DNA of 64,000 bases. Source: Mycolicibacterium komossense. Lineage in GTDB: Bacteria; Actinomycetota; Actinomycetes; Mycobacteriales; Mycobacteriaceae. The stretch's first letter is position 1. Every line of letters begins with the position of its first letter. The notes under the pieces are model-generated. The model saw only the letters and a list, made by a program, of their open reading frames with translations. It made no database searches and had not been told where the DNA came from. The stretch lies in NCBI RefSeq assembly GCF_025822605.1, contig NZ_JACKTY010000029.1, positions 499,236-563,235 on the forward strand, read 5' to 3'. A program made the translations under genes and the position numbers. This document shows, piece by piece, positions 1 through 16,324 of the stretch.

Positions 1-1
1 T

Positions 2-742
2 CTACTTCGCCTCCATCAGTTCGGTGTGTTCCCGCCGGGCTCCCAGCTCGGCGGCAAATTCCTGGTAGGCCACCCGCAACCGGTCACCCGGCCAGTCGTG
101 CGGCAGCAGTTCGTCCGGCAACATCGGGTCGGCCAGCAGGTGGCGGACCATGGCCGCGGCTGTGGCGAATCGCCCTGGCACATCAGCGGCTTTCGACATC
201 TCCGCCATCTCCTCGAGCAACCGGTTCGCGGTGTCGGACCAGCCCGGCAGATCCCACAGTTGATCTGCGAGCTCAACCGGAGCGTCATCGGAACTTCGCA
301 GCACCCGGACCCAGCGGTGGATCTCGTCGCCCAGCTCGACACCGAGGTTGTCCGGGCGCAACCAGACGCCTTCGCGAAGCTCACCGAATCTGCTGTCCTG
401 CAGCATCTTTCGCAGATCAGCGCGGTCGCGTGCGGCGATCCCGACGCTGGTGACCACCAGCGTCGTCCAGACACCGTCCCAGATTCGAAGCCTGGGCGCG
501 AGCGCCTCATCCTGGCGGCGCTGCCGTGCCAGCAGCCGATCGGAGAGCCGGTAGCCGTCGGCGGACCGGACGAGGTCGCCGGTGCCCACCATCCTGGTCA
601 GCGCAACCCGCAAAGTGGACTCTCTGATATCGAAATCTGCGGTAAGCCTGATCAATTCGGCGGCACTGGCCCACGCCGGATGAGCGCCCAGCAGCACCGA
701 GAGGACGACCGAGCGAGCGGTCATCCTGGTTTCGGTCGTCAC
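2..742 (-). CDS. PaaX-family transcriptional regulator (Rv0674-like)
   Basis: About 246 residues. The N-terminal third reads as a winged helix (SVVLSVLLGAHP, then IRESTLRVALTRMV as recognition helix, then a wing ending DGYRLSD). The remainder has the WDGVW and WLRPDN motifs typical of PaaX regulators, which sense aryl- or acyl-CoA thioesters. I chose the GTG at 742, one base past the echA4 stop; an ATG at 724 is the alternative, and the reading frame stays open far upstream into echA4. It is the last gene of a fadE8-echA4-regulator run, the same order as Rv0672-Rv0674 in M. tuberculosis, so it probably controls that acyl-CoA operon. Ligand and DNA site are unknown. Confidence 0.8.
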   Translation of the reverse strand: MTTETRMTARSVVLSVLLGAHPAWASAAELIRLTADFDIRESTLRVALTRMVGTGDLVRSADGYRLSDRLLARQRRQDEALAPRLRIWDGVWTTLVVTSVGIAARDRADLRKMLQDSRFGELREGVWLRPDNLGVELGDEIHRWVRVLRSSDDAPVELADQLWDLPGWSDTANRLLEEMAEMSKAADVPGRFATAAAMVRHLLADPMLPDELLPHDWPGDRLRVAYQEFAAELGARREHTELMEAK

Positions 743-743
743 C

Positions 744-1670
744 TCACACCCCGGATGCCTGGCGTCCGTGATCGCCGAACGGCTCGTCGCGGTGACGCAC
801 CGCCTCACGGAAACCGTGCTCGACGGCGTCGGCGACGAAGGCGTGCCCCTCGGGCGTGTGCCTGGCGACACCGTCGAACACCGTGCTGACCATCTGGCTG
901 GTCGCCACGCCCTGGTTGAACAGCGCCGTGTTCAGCGCCAGCTTGGCCATGATGAGTTGATTGACCGGCATCGCGGCGATCCTGGAAACCAGTCGCTCGG
1001 TGCGCTCGTCGAGATCCTCGGGGTCGGCCGCCTCGACGGCCAGACCCCAGTCGGCGGCCTGGGCTCCGGTCAGGCAATCACCGGTGAACAGAAGACGTTT
1101 GGCGCGTTGGTCACCGAGGCGATGGGCCCACAGTCCGGCAGCCGGCACCCCCCAGACCCGCATCGGTGGATAACCGATGATGGCATCGGTGGCCACGATC
1201 ATCTGGTCGGCGTGCAGGGCGATATCGGTGCCGCCCGCCACGCAGTAACCGTGGATCTTCACCACTGTCGGCTTGTCGGCGTGCATCAGGCTGGCGAAGC
1301 CGCGGACGAACCGGCTCATCATCTGATAGTCGATCATCGGATCCCACGGAGCGTCGGGCCGGTGGTTGACGCCCTGTGTCTTCCCGTCGAGCACGGTACC
1401 GCGGTAGCGCCCGGTGCCCCCTGCCGATCCGGTGCGGTCGGCGTACGCGGACAGGTCGAACCCCGAGCAGAAGCCCTCTCCGCGGCCGGACACCAGGATG
1501 ACGTGCACCGCGGGATCCAGGTCCGCGCGCTCCACGAGGGCCGACAGTTCCAGTGGCGTGTCGGCGACGATCGCGTTGCCTTTATCGGGGCGGTTGAACG
1601 TGATTCGGGCAACCCGGTCGGTGACTTCGTAGGTCATCGTCTTCAGGTTGTCGAAGTCGACTGAGGTCAT
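744..1670 (-). CDS. echA4: Crotonase/enoyl-CoA hydratase family protein (EchA4-like)
   Basis: About 308 residues with a crotonase fold: first oxyanion-hole segment SGRGEGFCSGFDL near residues 61-73 and second KIHGYCVAGGTD near 138-149. The start at 1670 overlaps the fadE8 stop as ATGA, indicating translational coupling. The two glutamates that normally catalyse hydration are not where expected: the first position is Asp149 and the second, usually in a GxPE motif, reads GYPP with Pro169. It may therefore act on an unusual acyl-CoA or catalyse another crotonase reaction. The family and the match to the Rv0673 position are secure; the reaction is not. Confidence 0.85.
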   Translation of the reverse strand: MTSVDFDNLKTMTYEVTDRVARITFNRPDKGNAIVADTPLELSALVERADLDPAVHVILVSGRGEGFCSGFDLSAYADRTGSAGGTGRYRGTVLDGKTQGVNHRPDAPWDPMIDYQMMSRFVRGFASLMHADKPTVVKIHGYCVAGGTDIALHADQMIVATDAIIGYPPMRVWGVPAAGLWAHRLGDQRAKRLLFTGDCLTGAQAADWGLAVEAADPEDLDERTERLVSRIAAMPVNQLIMAKLALNTALFNQGVATSQMVSTVFDGVARHTPEGHAFVADAVEHGFREAVRHRDEPFGDHGRQASGV

Positions 1671-3307
1671 CCCTTGACCATGGCGCGCTCGATGATCGGC
1701 CCGAGGTCCAGCCCGGTCGGCATCGTGCCGAATGCGCCACCCCATTGCCCGCCGAGTCGAGTGGCCAGGAACGCCTCGGCCACTGCCGGGTGGCCGTGGC
1801 GCACCAGCAGCGAACCCTGCAGCGCCAGGCAGATGTCCTCGGCGATCTTGCGGGCCCGGTACTGGATGGCTTCAAGATCGCCCAGCTGTGTCCGCAACGA
1901 CTCGACATGGGTATCCAGGCGCGCATCCTGGCCGGCGGACAGGCCGAGCTCGTCGAAGAACACCTCGATGCATTCGGGTCGAGTTGCCATGGCGCGCAAT
2001 GTATCCAGCGCGCTGACGTTGCCCGATCCTTCCCAGATGCCCATCAGGGGGGCTTCGCGGTACAGCCTCGGCATACCGGATTCCTCCACATAGCCGTTGC
2101 CACCGAAGCATTCCATCGCCTCTGCCGCGTGCGGGGTGGCCCGCTTGCAGACCCAGTACTTGCTGGCGGCCAGCCCGATGCGACGCAACAGCGTCTCGCG
2201 CTGGTCGCCGCGCACCGCTTTGTCGGTGGCCCCGGCCATCCGCATCGCGACCATGGTCGCAGCCTCGGCCTCGACAGCCAGATCGGCCAGCACATTACGC
2301 ATCAACGGCTGGTCGATCAGATACTCGCCGAAGGCTTTTCGATGCTGAGCATGGTGGATCGCGCGGGTCAGCCCCGACCGCATGCTGGTAGCACTGCCCA
2401 GGGTGCAATCCAATCGGGTCAGGTTGACCATCTCGATGATGGTCGCGACGCCGCGGCCCTCCTCGCCGACGAGCCACGCAGTGGCGCCGTCGTATTCGAC
2501 CTCACTGGAGGCGTTGGCATGGTTACCGAGCTTGTCCTTGAGCCGCTGCAGGAACATCCGGTTGCGGGTCCCGTCCGGCAGGACGCGCGGCAGGAAGAAA
2601 CACGACAGGCCGCCGGGCGCCTGGGCGAGCACCAGGAAGATATCGGACATCGGCGCCGAGGTGAACCATTTGTGGCCGGTCAGGCTGTAGGAACCGTCGG
2701 CGTTGGGATTGGCGTTTCGAGAAGCGCGAGTGGTGCCGGCGCGAACGTCGGAGCCGCCCTGCTTCTCCGTCATCGACATGCCCGCGGTGATACCGGCTTT
2801 CGTCGAGGGTGTCTTCAGTTCGGGATCGTATATACGGCTGGTGAGCAGCGGTTCGTAGGTTTTGCCGAGTTCGGGGTTGCTGCGCAGCGCGGGTACGACG
2901 GCGTAGGTCATCGAGATCGGGCAGATGTGCCCGGGCTCGACTGTCCACACCGAATTCTTGGCCGCGCGGACCACATGCGCGCCGGCCCTGTCGTCGGCCC
3001 ACGGCGCGGCATGCAGCCCGTGACCGATCGCGACCGTCATCAGCTCGTGATAGGCGGGGTCGTATTCCACCTCGTCGATGCGGTGGCCGTAGCGATCGTG
3101 GGTGCGCAGCACCGGCTGGTTGCGGTCGGCGAGTTCACCCCACCGGATCGCTTTCGCGCTACCCGACAGTGCGCCCAGTTCGAAGACCTCGTCGGCGCCC
3201 CATTGGCCGCCTTCGCGAGCCAGGGCCTCCATCAGAACCGGCGAGGTGGCCGGGTTGTGGTCCAGCAGAGTGGGGACCTGGTTGGTGACGACGTGGGTGT
3301 CTGACAT
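1667..3307 (-). CDS. fadE8: Acyl-CoA dehydrogenase, AidB/FadE8 type
   Basis: About 546 residues. It has the acyl-CoA dehydrogenase signatures MTEKQGGSDVRAGTT near residue 180, GHKWFTSAPMSDIFLVLA in the beta domain, and AAEAMECFGGNGYVEESGMPRLYREAP in the C-terminal helical domain. The long C-terminal extension and GNGYVEES region are typical of AidB-like members. It would oxidise an acyl-CoA using FAD. The start MSDTHVV at 3307 is chosen over an ATG three codons upstream at 3316. First gene of a coupled operon with echA4 and a PaaX-type regulator, and divergent from a cupin gene with a dyad between them. Confidence 0.9.
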   Translation of the reverse strand: MSDTHVVTNQVPTLLDHNPATSPVLMEALAREGGQWGADEVFELGALSGSAKAIRWGELADRNQPVLRTHDRYGHRIDEVEYDPAYHELMTVAIGHGLHAAPWADDRAGAHVVRAAKNSVWTVEPGHICPISMTYAVVPALRSNPELGKTYEPLLTSRIYDPELKTPSTKAGITAGMSMTEKQGGSDVRAGTTRASRNANPNADGSYSLTGHKWFTSAPMSDIFLVLAQAPGGLSCFFLPRVLPDGTRNRMFLQRLKDKLGNHANASSEVEYDGATAWLVGEEGRGVATIIEMVNLTRLDCTLGSATSMRSGLTRAIHHAQHRKAFGEYLIDQPLMRNVLADLAVEAEAATMVAMRMAGATDKAVRGDQRETLLRRIGLAASKYWVCKRATPHAAEAMECFGGNGYVEESGMPRLYREAPLMGIWEGSGNVSALDTLRAMATRPECIEVFFDELGLSAGQDARLDTHVESLRTQLGDLEAIQYRARKIAEDICLALQGSLLVRHGHPAVAEAFLATRLGGQWGGAFGTMPTGLDLGPIIERAMVKG

Positions 3308-3313
3308 GAGCTC

Positions 3314-3355
3314 CATGTTACATTTTGTCGACAGCTGCACAAGAGTCGTAACATG
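3314..3355. promoter_or_regulatory. Inverted repeat between fadE8 and cupin gene, candidate operator
   Basis: Perfect 8-bp arms CATGTTAC (3314-3321) and GTAACATG (3348-3355) lie 26 bp apart, and a palindrome TGTCGACA (3326-3333) sits between them. The dyad fills the short space between the divergent fadE8 and cupin starts. A role as a shared operator, perhaps for the PaaX-like protein of the operon, is inference. Confidence 0.45.
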
Positions 3356-3377
3356 ACCGCCGGGGTCGCGACCGGGA

Positions 3378-3725
3378 ATGCTGGACGCCATGGATCCCAA
3401 CACCGCGGTGCCTGCCGCATCTCTTGCCCTCGATCACGAGCCGGTGCCGGCCGATCAGTCGGTGCGCGGCAAGCCGACCACCGCCGCCGTCGCCCTCACC
3501 CAGTTCGGTGGCCTGCAGGTCGGCGTCTGGGAGATGACGCCCGGCGTGATGACCGACGTCGAGGCCGATGAGGTTTTCGTCGTGCTATCCGGTGCGGCGA
3601 CAGTCGAATTCGCTGACGACACCAAGACGCTCACGCTCGGTCCCGGCGATGTGGTCCGCCTGGCCGCGGGTTCCGAGACGGTGTGGACGGTGACCGAGAC
3701 GCTGCGCAAGGTGTACCTGACCTAG
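3378..3725 (+). CDS. Small single-domain cupin protein
   Basis: About 115 residues; an ATG at 3390 would give 111. The centre forms a cupin barrel: GVWEMTPGVMTDVEADEVFVVLSGAATVEF, then TLTLGPGDVVRLAAGSETVWTVTETLRKVYL. It resembles the DUF861/EutQ-like cupins, whose substrate is often unknown. The classical metal-binding histidines are replaced, with D/E at the first motif, so metal binding is doubtful. It is divergent from fadE8 and shares its upstream dyad, so co-regulation with the acyl-CoA operon is likely. Confidence 0.75.
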   Translation: MLDAMDPNTAVPAASLALDHEPVPADQSVRGKPTTAAVALTQFGGLQVGVWEMTPGVMTDVEADEVFVVLSGAATVEFADDTKTLTLGPGDVVRLAAGSETVWTVTETLRKVYLT

Positions 3726-3739
3726 CGCGAGCAAAGAAA

Positions 3740-4612
3740 TCAGGCCGCGCGCTCGAGGTGACTTCTCATCCGAGCCACGAAGCCCCACTGATCCCGAAAG
3801 ATGTCGTGCGCCACGATCGGGACCACCGTATAGCGGCAGTCCTGAATCGCCGCCGTGCGAATACGGTCTGCCAACATCTCTGTCGCACCTGAATGCCACG
3901 CGATGCTGTCGTACTCGGCCACCACCCGTTGTTCCGGCCAGGCAAAGTCGACCCGCCATACCCGCCCCTGCACATCGACGATCTCATACTGCAGTTCGGG
4001 CAGCGGAAGTCCGCCGTCGATCATCACCATGCGGGCCATGCTTTCCATCGGCGACTCAGCACGGGAGTCTGCCAGCGGCAACAACTCTCGCGCCTTGACC
4101 ACGCCCCGTCGGCCCTTCTGCTCTTCGAGTGCGGCGGTCGTTGCGCCCACGTCGCACGTCCCACTTCGCAGCGCGGCATCGAGTGTCGCCAGAGCGCGGG
4201 GCCGCCACTGAGTTCTGGCCACCTCGACAGCGGTCCAGGCGGGCGCGGTGGCCAGGCGGCCCTGGACCCGTTTCAAGGGTGCGCCGAGACGCTGGTGCAC
4301 CATCAGCGAAGCGCTGGGCCGCATCCGGACGCCGGGGTCGAGTACATGCATCCGCACTGAATCCTCGTTACCGAAGCCGTAAAGCGTTGCCGCAGTGTGC
4401 ATACACGCCACGACGGGCCTCCCGGTCGATAACTCCAGGGCCGCAAGCCGCCCAGGCAGGTCGGGCTCGACCAACGCGTAGACCCCGTGCCAGACCCGCA
4501 CTATCGCACCGGCCGCCACGTGCCGGGCCAGTGTCTTCGGATTCATCGTCGCGAGCAACTGTTCGCGGCTTGCCAGACCGCCATTGGCGGCGAAGACCTC
4601 GTGAATGAACAC
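3740..4612 (-). CDS. AbiEi-like / DUF559 domain protein
   Basis: 290 residues. The first 60 resemble the winged helix of AbiEi-type antitoxins (HEVFAANGGLASREQL, then RVWHGVYAL). The C-terminal 100 resemble DUF559, a Vsr-like nuclease fold: PELQYEIVDVQGRVWRVDFAWPEQRVVAEYD followed by RTAAIQDCRYTVVPI. Such fusions are common single genes in mycobacteria and I see no AbiEii toxin partner beside it. It converges on the cupin gene and lies downstream of rpoC. Function is unknown; a nucleic-acid-related role is inference. Confidence 0.75.
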   Translation of the reverse strand: MFIHEVFAANGGLASREQLLATMNPKTLARHVAAGAIVRVWHGVYALVEPDLPGRLAALELSTGRPVVACMHTAATLYGFGNEDSVRMHVLDPGVRMRPSASLMVHQRLGAPLKRVQGRLATAPAWTAVEVARTQWRPRALATLDAALRSGTCDVGATTAALEEQKGRRGVVKARELLPLADSRAESPMESMARMVMIDGGLPLPELQYEIVDVQGRVWRVDFAWPEQRVVAEYDSIAWHSGATEMLADRIRTAAIQDCRYTVVPIVAHDIFRDQWGFVARMRSHLERAA

Positions 4613-4675
4613 CCGGCGATCGTCCGCACCATACCGCGCGACGGGTAGTCACCGCTGTGGATAAACCCGCCCACC

Positions 4676-4724
4676 AGACGTAAACAACCCCCCACACGCG
4701 GGGTGTGGGGGGTTGTTTACGTCT
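4676..4724 (-). terminator. Very strong hairpin downstream of rpoC
   Basis: A perfect 22-bp inverted repeat (4676-4697 with 4703-4724) encloses a 5-base loop. It begins 18 bases past the rpoC stop and has no pure U-tract. It fits the tail-less hairpin terminators common in mycobacteria and would end the rpoBC transcript. Confidence 0.75.
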
Positions 4725-4741
4725 GCTCGCGCAGAGACTAG

Positions 4742-8716
<3,975 letters not shown>

Positions 8717-8757
8717 TTAGATATCTAACGAGCTATATAAACAAGGGCCGCCCAGAA

Positions 8758-12678
<3,921 letters not shown>

Positions 12679-14424
12679 TCAGGCCGCGAGCCCGGCCCGT
12701 GCGGATGCCACGGCGGCGGCCACCGCCGCTTGCGGCTGCCGAGTGGGGGTGATCCATCCGTTGACACCCTTGACCGAGGCCCGATTCAGCAGCTGCTGGT
12801 AGAGATCGGCGGAGACGGTAGGGGTGCGACTGAGCAGAAACCCGCTGCACCCGGTCGAATCAGTGACGATGGCCCAGCTGTAATCCGGGGCGACGTCGAC
12901 GATCCAGTAGTTGCCGGGGGGCGCGTCCGATGGGGACCCGAAGAAGGTCACGTTGAGCTTGTTGTTGCTCGCGTCCACCGGCAGGGCGGTGCCGACGATC
13001 GTCGACTCCGGTCCGTTGTTGAAGAAGTAGTTGCCCGAATTCTCCACTTTGATGGACCCGTCCGGATTGAGGCTGTACACGGCGGTGGTGTTGACCAGGC
13101 CGATGGAGAAGAACTGCTTCACACTGCCCACCTCGTACCAAGTGCCGAGGTATTGGTTGACATCGACGACCGGCGAAGGACCGAGCACCACCGCGGCAGT
13201 GGGACCCATGACGATGTACTGATCCGGCTCGCCGTAGATGCCGTACAGCGGATCGCTGGGCCCCCTGCCGGCGTAGAGGTCGTTGATCCAGCCGGTGGCC
13301 AGTGTGTAGACGGCGGCGGTGTTGCCCGGCGGAGAAGGCCTGATCAGGAGCTGACTGATGGCGTCGATGATCGGAACCCCCCCGATCAACGAGTCGACGT
13401 GGGAGCCGTTGGCGAGGACGTCTCCGACGAACTGGCCTGGTCGCAAAGCCACCAGGTCGTTGGTGGTTTGGCCGTAGGCATTCCAGGGCTGCGGCGGTGC
13501 CGCGATCTGGTACACCGGAATGTCGCCCAGCGCCTGCAAAGCGGGCGCGAAGGTGCCGTTCGACGAGACGCCGTCGTACATCACGACACCGAGAAGCTTG
13601 TTATCAGCCGGCGCGACAGCGCCGGCGTAGAAGCCGCCCGCGGCGGCGGCCAATCCCCCGCCGGCCGAGTGTCCGGTCAGGACGAACTGCTCTGGCAGGA
13701 CACCTTCGTAGCCCGCGGCGTTGGCGCTGATGTTCAGCGCGGAGCGGCTGGGGTCGATGAACAACGCGGCCACCCCCTGCGCCATTTGCACGCTGTTGAG
13801 CGTGCAGCCGCTGCAGGTAAAGAAGGGGAACGACGGGATGTTCGGCACCACCACAATGCTGTTGGTCTGCTGAGCCTCCTGCGTCGCCAACGCGCTGTAC
13901 CAGGATTTGTCGCCCAGGAAACCGTGCTGGAGATAGATGACCCCCTGTGCCTGCACCGAGCCGTCCGCCTGCGTCGGGAAGTACCAGTCAGCGGCTCCCG
14001 TGTAGACGCTGGAACCCACCGGAATGTCGAGATTCGAGTGCCCGACCTTGACCCCGGTGACGCCGCTCGACGAGGAGCCCGCCGCGGCCGTGGCTTGCGC
14101 CGGTGTCGGGGCGGGCAGCATCGTCGCGGAACGTGCCGAAGTCCGGGCCGCTTTGGGCGCTGGCGCCAGCTTCGCCGGTGAAACTGCCAGCGCCCCAACA
14201 GTTTTTGATGCACGCACATCCGCGGCGACGACCGCCGTCTGTTGGGCTGTGGCCCGCTTGGGGGTGGCCGCTTTCGATGGATTGGACGATGCCGAATGAC
14301 TGCTGGACGCCGACGTACTGGACGAGCCCGTATCAGCAGCGGCGGTGCCGCAGCCGACGGCCAGGGCAGCTCCGATACCGACACCTAGCGCAGCTGCGAC
14401 AAGCCACCCACGGAGATGCCCCAT
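12679..14424 (-). CDS. Secreted alpha/beta hydrolase fused to a C-terminal lipocalin
   Basis: About 581 residues from the ATG at 14424. Order: signal peptide (GWLVAAALGVGIGAALAVGC, ending AAADTG), a Ser/Ala-rich linker to about residue 120, an alpha/beta hydrolase, then a lipocalin. The hydrolase has oxyanion segment HGFLG near 167, nucleophile GHSAGG with Ser253, and likely acid and base Asp284 and His342. The last 140 residues match Blc-type lipocalins: YLGTWYEVGSVKQFF, then PDYSWAIVTD and LLSRTPTVSADLYQQLL. The signal ends near a Cys (GCGTAAADTG), so lipidation is possible but the lipobox is weak. An exported esterase/lipase with its own lipid-binding domain is the best reading. Substrate unknown. 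Confidence 0.8.
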   Translation of the reverse strand: MGHLRGWLVAAALGVGIGAALAVGCGTAAADTGSSSTSASSSHSASSNPSKAATPKRATAQQTAVVAADVRASKTVGALAVSPAKLAPAPKAARTSARSATMLPAPTPAQATAAAGSSSSGVTGVKVGHSNLDIPVGSSVYTGAADWYFPTQADGSVQAQGVIYLQHGFLGDKSWYSALATQEAQQTNSIVVVPNIPSFPFFTCSGCTLNSVQMAQGVAALFIDPSRSALNISANAAGYEGVLPEQFVLTGHSAGGGLAAAAGGFYAGAVAPADNKLLGVVMYDGVSSNGTFAPALQALGDIPVYQIAAPPQPWNAYGQTTNDLVALRPGQFVGDVLANGSHVDSLIGGVPIIDAISQLLIRPSPPGNTAAVYTLATGWINDLYAGRGPSDPLYGIYGEPDQYIVMGPTAAVVLGPSPVVDVNQYLGTWYEVGSVKQFFSIGLVNTTAVYSLNPDGSIKVENSGNYFFNNGPESTIVGTALPVDASNNKLNVTFFGSPSDAPPGNYWIVDVAPDYSWAIVTDSTGCSGFLLSRTPTVSADLYQQLLNRASVKGVNGWITPTRQPQAAVAAAVASARAGLAA

Positions 14425-14492
14425 AGATGACCCCTTTGTCGAACGTTGACGCCAACGTAACCCGCGGGTGATGAGCTCCGTTGCATTACGCA

Positions 14493-14530
14493 CAAATATG
14501 AATGCCCGGGCAGCCGGACATTCATATTTG
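14493..14530 (-). terminator. Hairpin between mkl and the lipase-lipocalin gene
   Basis: 12-bp perfect arms CAAATATGAATG (14493-14504) and CATTCATATTTG (14519-14530), with an inner CCGG/CCGG stem around a 4-base loop. It lies 20 bases past the mkl stop, and the arm ends in T-rich sequence on the minus strand. Probably the mkl terminator. Confidence 0.6.
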
Positions 14531-14549
14531 TTGGTGATTCTTTGAGGTG

Positions 14550-15644
14550 TCAGGCCTCGCGCTGCGCCGGGATCGACGCAGTGGGTGCGTCATCCTCGGC
14601 ATCGCCGCGATGGCGAGCATCAGCGGCTTCCTGGTCCGCGGCCTCGCGGGCCTTGTGGTACTTGCTGGTGCCTTCGAGGTCTTCGAGGATGGCCTGCTGG
14701 GCGTTCGGCGGCAGGGTGTGCATGATCTCGCGCACCCGGGCCTGACGGCGATCCACCGCCTGGCGGTGCGGCATTCCCGGGGTGGCGATGATCTGCGGCG
14801 GCACGCCCTCGATCTCCTCGACACCACCGTCGTGGTGACCGGCGTCGACCATGGCCTGCTCCTCGGCCATCTGCGACTCGTCCTTTTCCTCCGACATACC
14901 GATCGGCCCGATGCGCCGACCGTTGAGGAACTGACGCACCACCGGCTCATCGGAGGTCAACAGCACTTCACGCGGACCGAACATCACCAGGTGCTTACGG
15001 AAGAGCATGCCGATGTTGTCGGGCACCGTGCGGGCGATGTTGATGTTGTGCGTCACGATCAGGATCGTCGCGTCGATCTGGGCGTTGATATCGATCAACA
15101 ACTGGCTCAGGTACGCGGTACGCACCGGATCCAGACCCGAGTCGGGCTCGTCGCAGAGGATGATCTGAGGGTCCAGCACCAGTGAGCGAGCCAGCCCGGC
15201 GCGCTTGCGCATACCGCCGGAGATCTCGCCGGGGAACTTGGTCTCATCGCCGCCCAGGCCGACCAGGTCAAGCTTGTCCATCACGATCTGACGGATTTCG
15301 CTTTCCTTCTTCTTGGTGTGCTCACGCAGCGGGAAGGCCGTGTTGTCATACAGGTTCATCGACCCGAACAGGGCGCCGTCCTGGAACATCACGCCGAACA
15401 GGGTGCGGATCTCGTAGAGCTCCTTGGCCGAGCACTCCAAGATGTTCGTGCCGTCGACGATGATCTTGCCGCGCTCCGGGCGAAGCAGGCCGATCAGCGA
15501 CTTCAGGAAGACCGATTTACCCGTACCCGAGGGGCCCAGCAATACGCTGACCTCGCCCGGCGGAATATCGAACGTGACGTCTTCCCAAATTCGCTGGGAT
15601 CCGAAGGACTTCGTCAGTCCCTCAACCTGGATGCCAATGCCCAC
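14550..15644 (-). CDS. mceG: ABC transporter ATPase of Mce lipid importers (Mkl/MceG)
   Basis: About 364 residues from a GTG at 15644 preceded by GGAAGGA. Walker A is GPSGTGKS (37-44), the signature SGGMRKR, Walker B IILCDEPDSG and the H-loop VTHN. A C-terminal tail of about 100 mostly acidic and polar residues follows, as in M. tuberculosis Rv0655. MceG energises all Mce systems, which import fatty acids and sterols across the envelope, and acts on the cytoplasmic face of YrbE permeases. It is not next to an mce operon here, which is normal. An upstream hairpin separates it from rplL. Confidence 0.93.
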   Translation of the reverse strand: MGIGIQVEGLTKSFGSQRIWEDVTFDIPPGEVSVLLGPSGTGKSVFLKSLIGLLRPERGKIIVDGTNILECSAKELYEIRTLFGVMFQDGALFGSMNLYDNTAFPLREHTKKKESEIRQIVMDKLDLVGLGGDETKFPGEISGGMRKRAGLARSLVLDPQIILCDEPDSGLDPVRTAYLSQLLIDINAQIDATILIVTHNINIARTVPDNIGMLFRKHLVMFGPREVLLTSDEPVVRQFLNGRRIGPIGMSEEKDESQMAEEQAMVDAGHHDGGVEEIEGVPPQIIATPGMPHRQAVDRRQARVREIMHTLPPNAQQAILEDLEGTSKYHKAREAADQEAADARHRGDAEDDAPTASIPAQREA

Positions 15645-15847
15645 GCGAAATCCTTCCGAATGATCAACCCCACCACCTGCCTCCCGCCTGTGGCTTGAGT
15701 CACTGTAGCGCACGGGAGATTCAGCTGATGCCTTTGTGTCATTACATGACCCGGCATCGGCCGGCACGTGTCCCGGGCCGGTGGATTTGCCACATTCGCA
15801 TGCCCGCGTGACGCCGACGCCGCCGTCTACACGGGCCTGGAGACACG

Positions 15848-15879
15848 AAAAAGCCCCCGGGAAATCCCGGGGGCTTTTT
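15848..15879. terminator. Bidirectional terminator after rplL
   Basis: A 14-bp perfect stem (15848-15861 with 15866-15879) with loop AAAT, flanked by A5 and T5 so that both strands read as stem plus U-tract. It lies 12 bases past the rplL stop and will end the rplJL transcript. Confidence 0.9.
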
Positions 15880-15891
15880 GCGTGGAGACGA

Positions 15892-16278
15892 CTACTTGAC
15901 GGTGACCGAAGCGCCGGCAGCCTCGAGCTTGGCCTTGGCATCGTCGGCCTGGTCCTTGTTGACCTTCTCCAGCAGCGCCTTGGGCGCGCTGTCGACCAGG
16001 TCCTTGGCCTCTTTGAGACCCAGGCCGGAGACGATCTCGCGGACGACCTTGATGACGCCGATCTTCTTCTCGCCGGCACCTTCGAGGATGACGTCGAATT
16101 CCGACTGCTCCTCGGCGGCGTCGGCGGGAGCGGCAGCTGCTGCCGGGCCGGCAACGGCGACGGGGGCGGCCGCGGTGACGTCGAAGGTCTCTTCGAACGC
16201 CTTCACGAACTCCGAGAGCTCGAGCAGGGTCAGTTCCTTGAACGCATCAAGCAGTTCGTCAGTGCTGAGCTTTGCCAT
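15892..16278 (-). CDS. rplL: 50S ribosomal protein L7/L12
   Basis: 128 residues. The N-terminal dimerisation domain starts [20 protein letters not shown]. An Ala/Pro hinge follows around residues 35-58, then the C-terminal factor-binding domain ([27 protein letters not shown]). It forms the ribosome stalk with L10. It follows rplJ by 46 bases and is followed by a bidirectional terminator, so the two are one operon. Confidence 0.98.
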   Translation of the reverse strand: MAKLSTDELLDAFKELTLLELSEFVKAFEETFDVTAAAPVAVAGPAAAAAPADAAEEQSEFDVILEGAGEKKIGVIKVVREIVSGLGLKEAKDLVDSAPKALLEKVNKDQADDAKAKLEAAGASVTVK

Positions 16279-16324
16279 GGTGTGTATCCCTTCTGGATTT
16301 CTGAAACAGGTAGTTGGGTCTGGT

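Noticed and set aside
1745..3304. 519-codon frame opposite fadE8
   Set aside because: Antisense shadow with low-complexity composition.
12730..14181. 483-codon frame opposite the lipase-lipocalin gene
   Set aside because: Antisense shadow; Arg/Gly/Val-rich and no family match.
15645..16154. Upstream extension of the mkl frame through the terminator and into rplL
   Set aside because: Arg/Ser-rich out-of-frame translation of rplL and its terminator; the GTG at 15644 with GGAAGGA is the sensible start.
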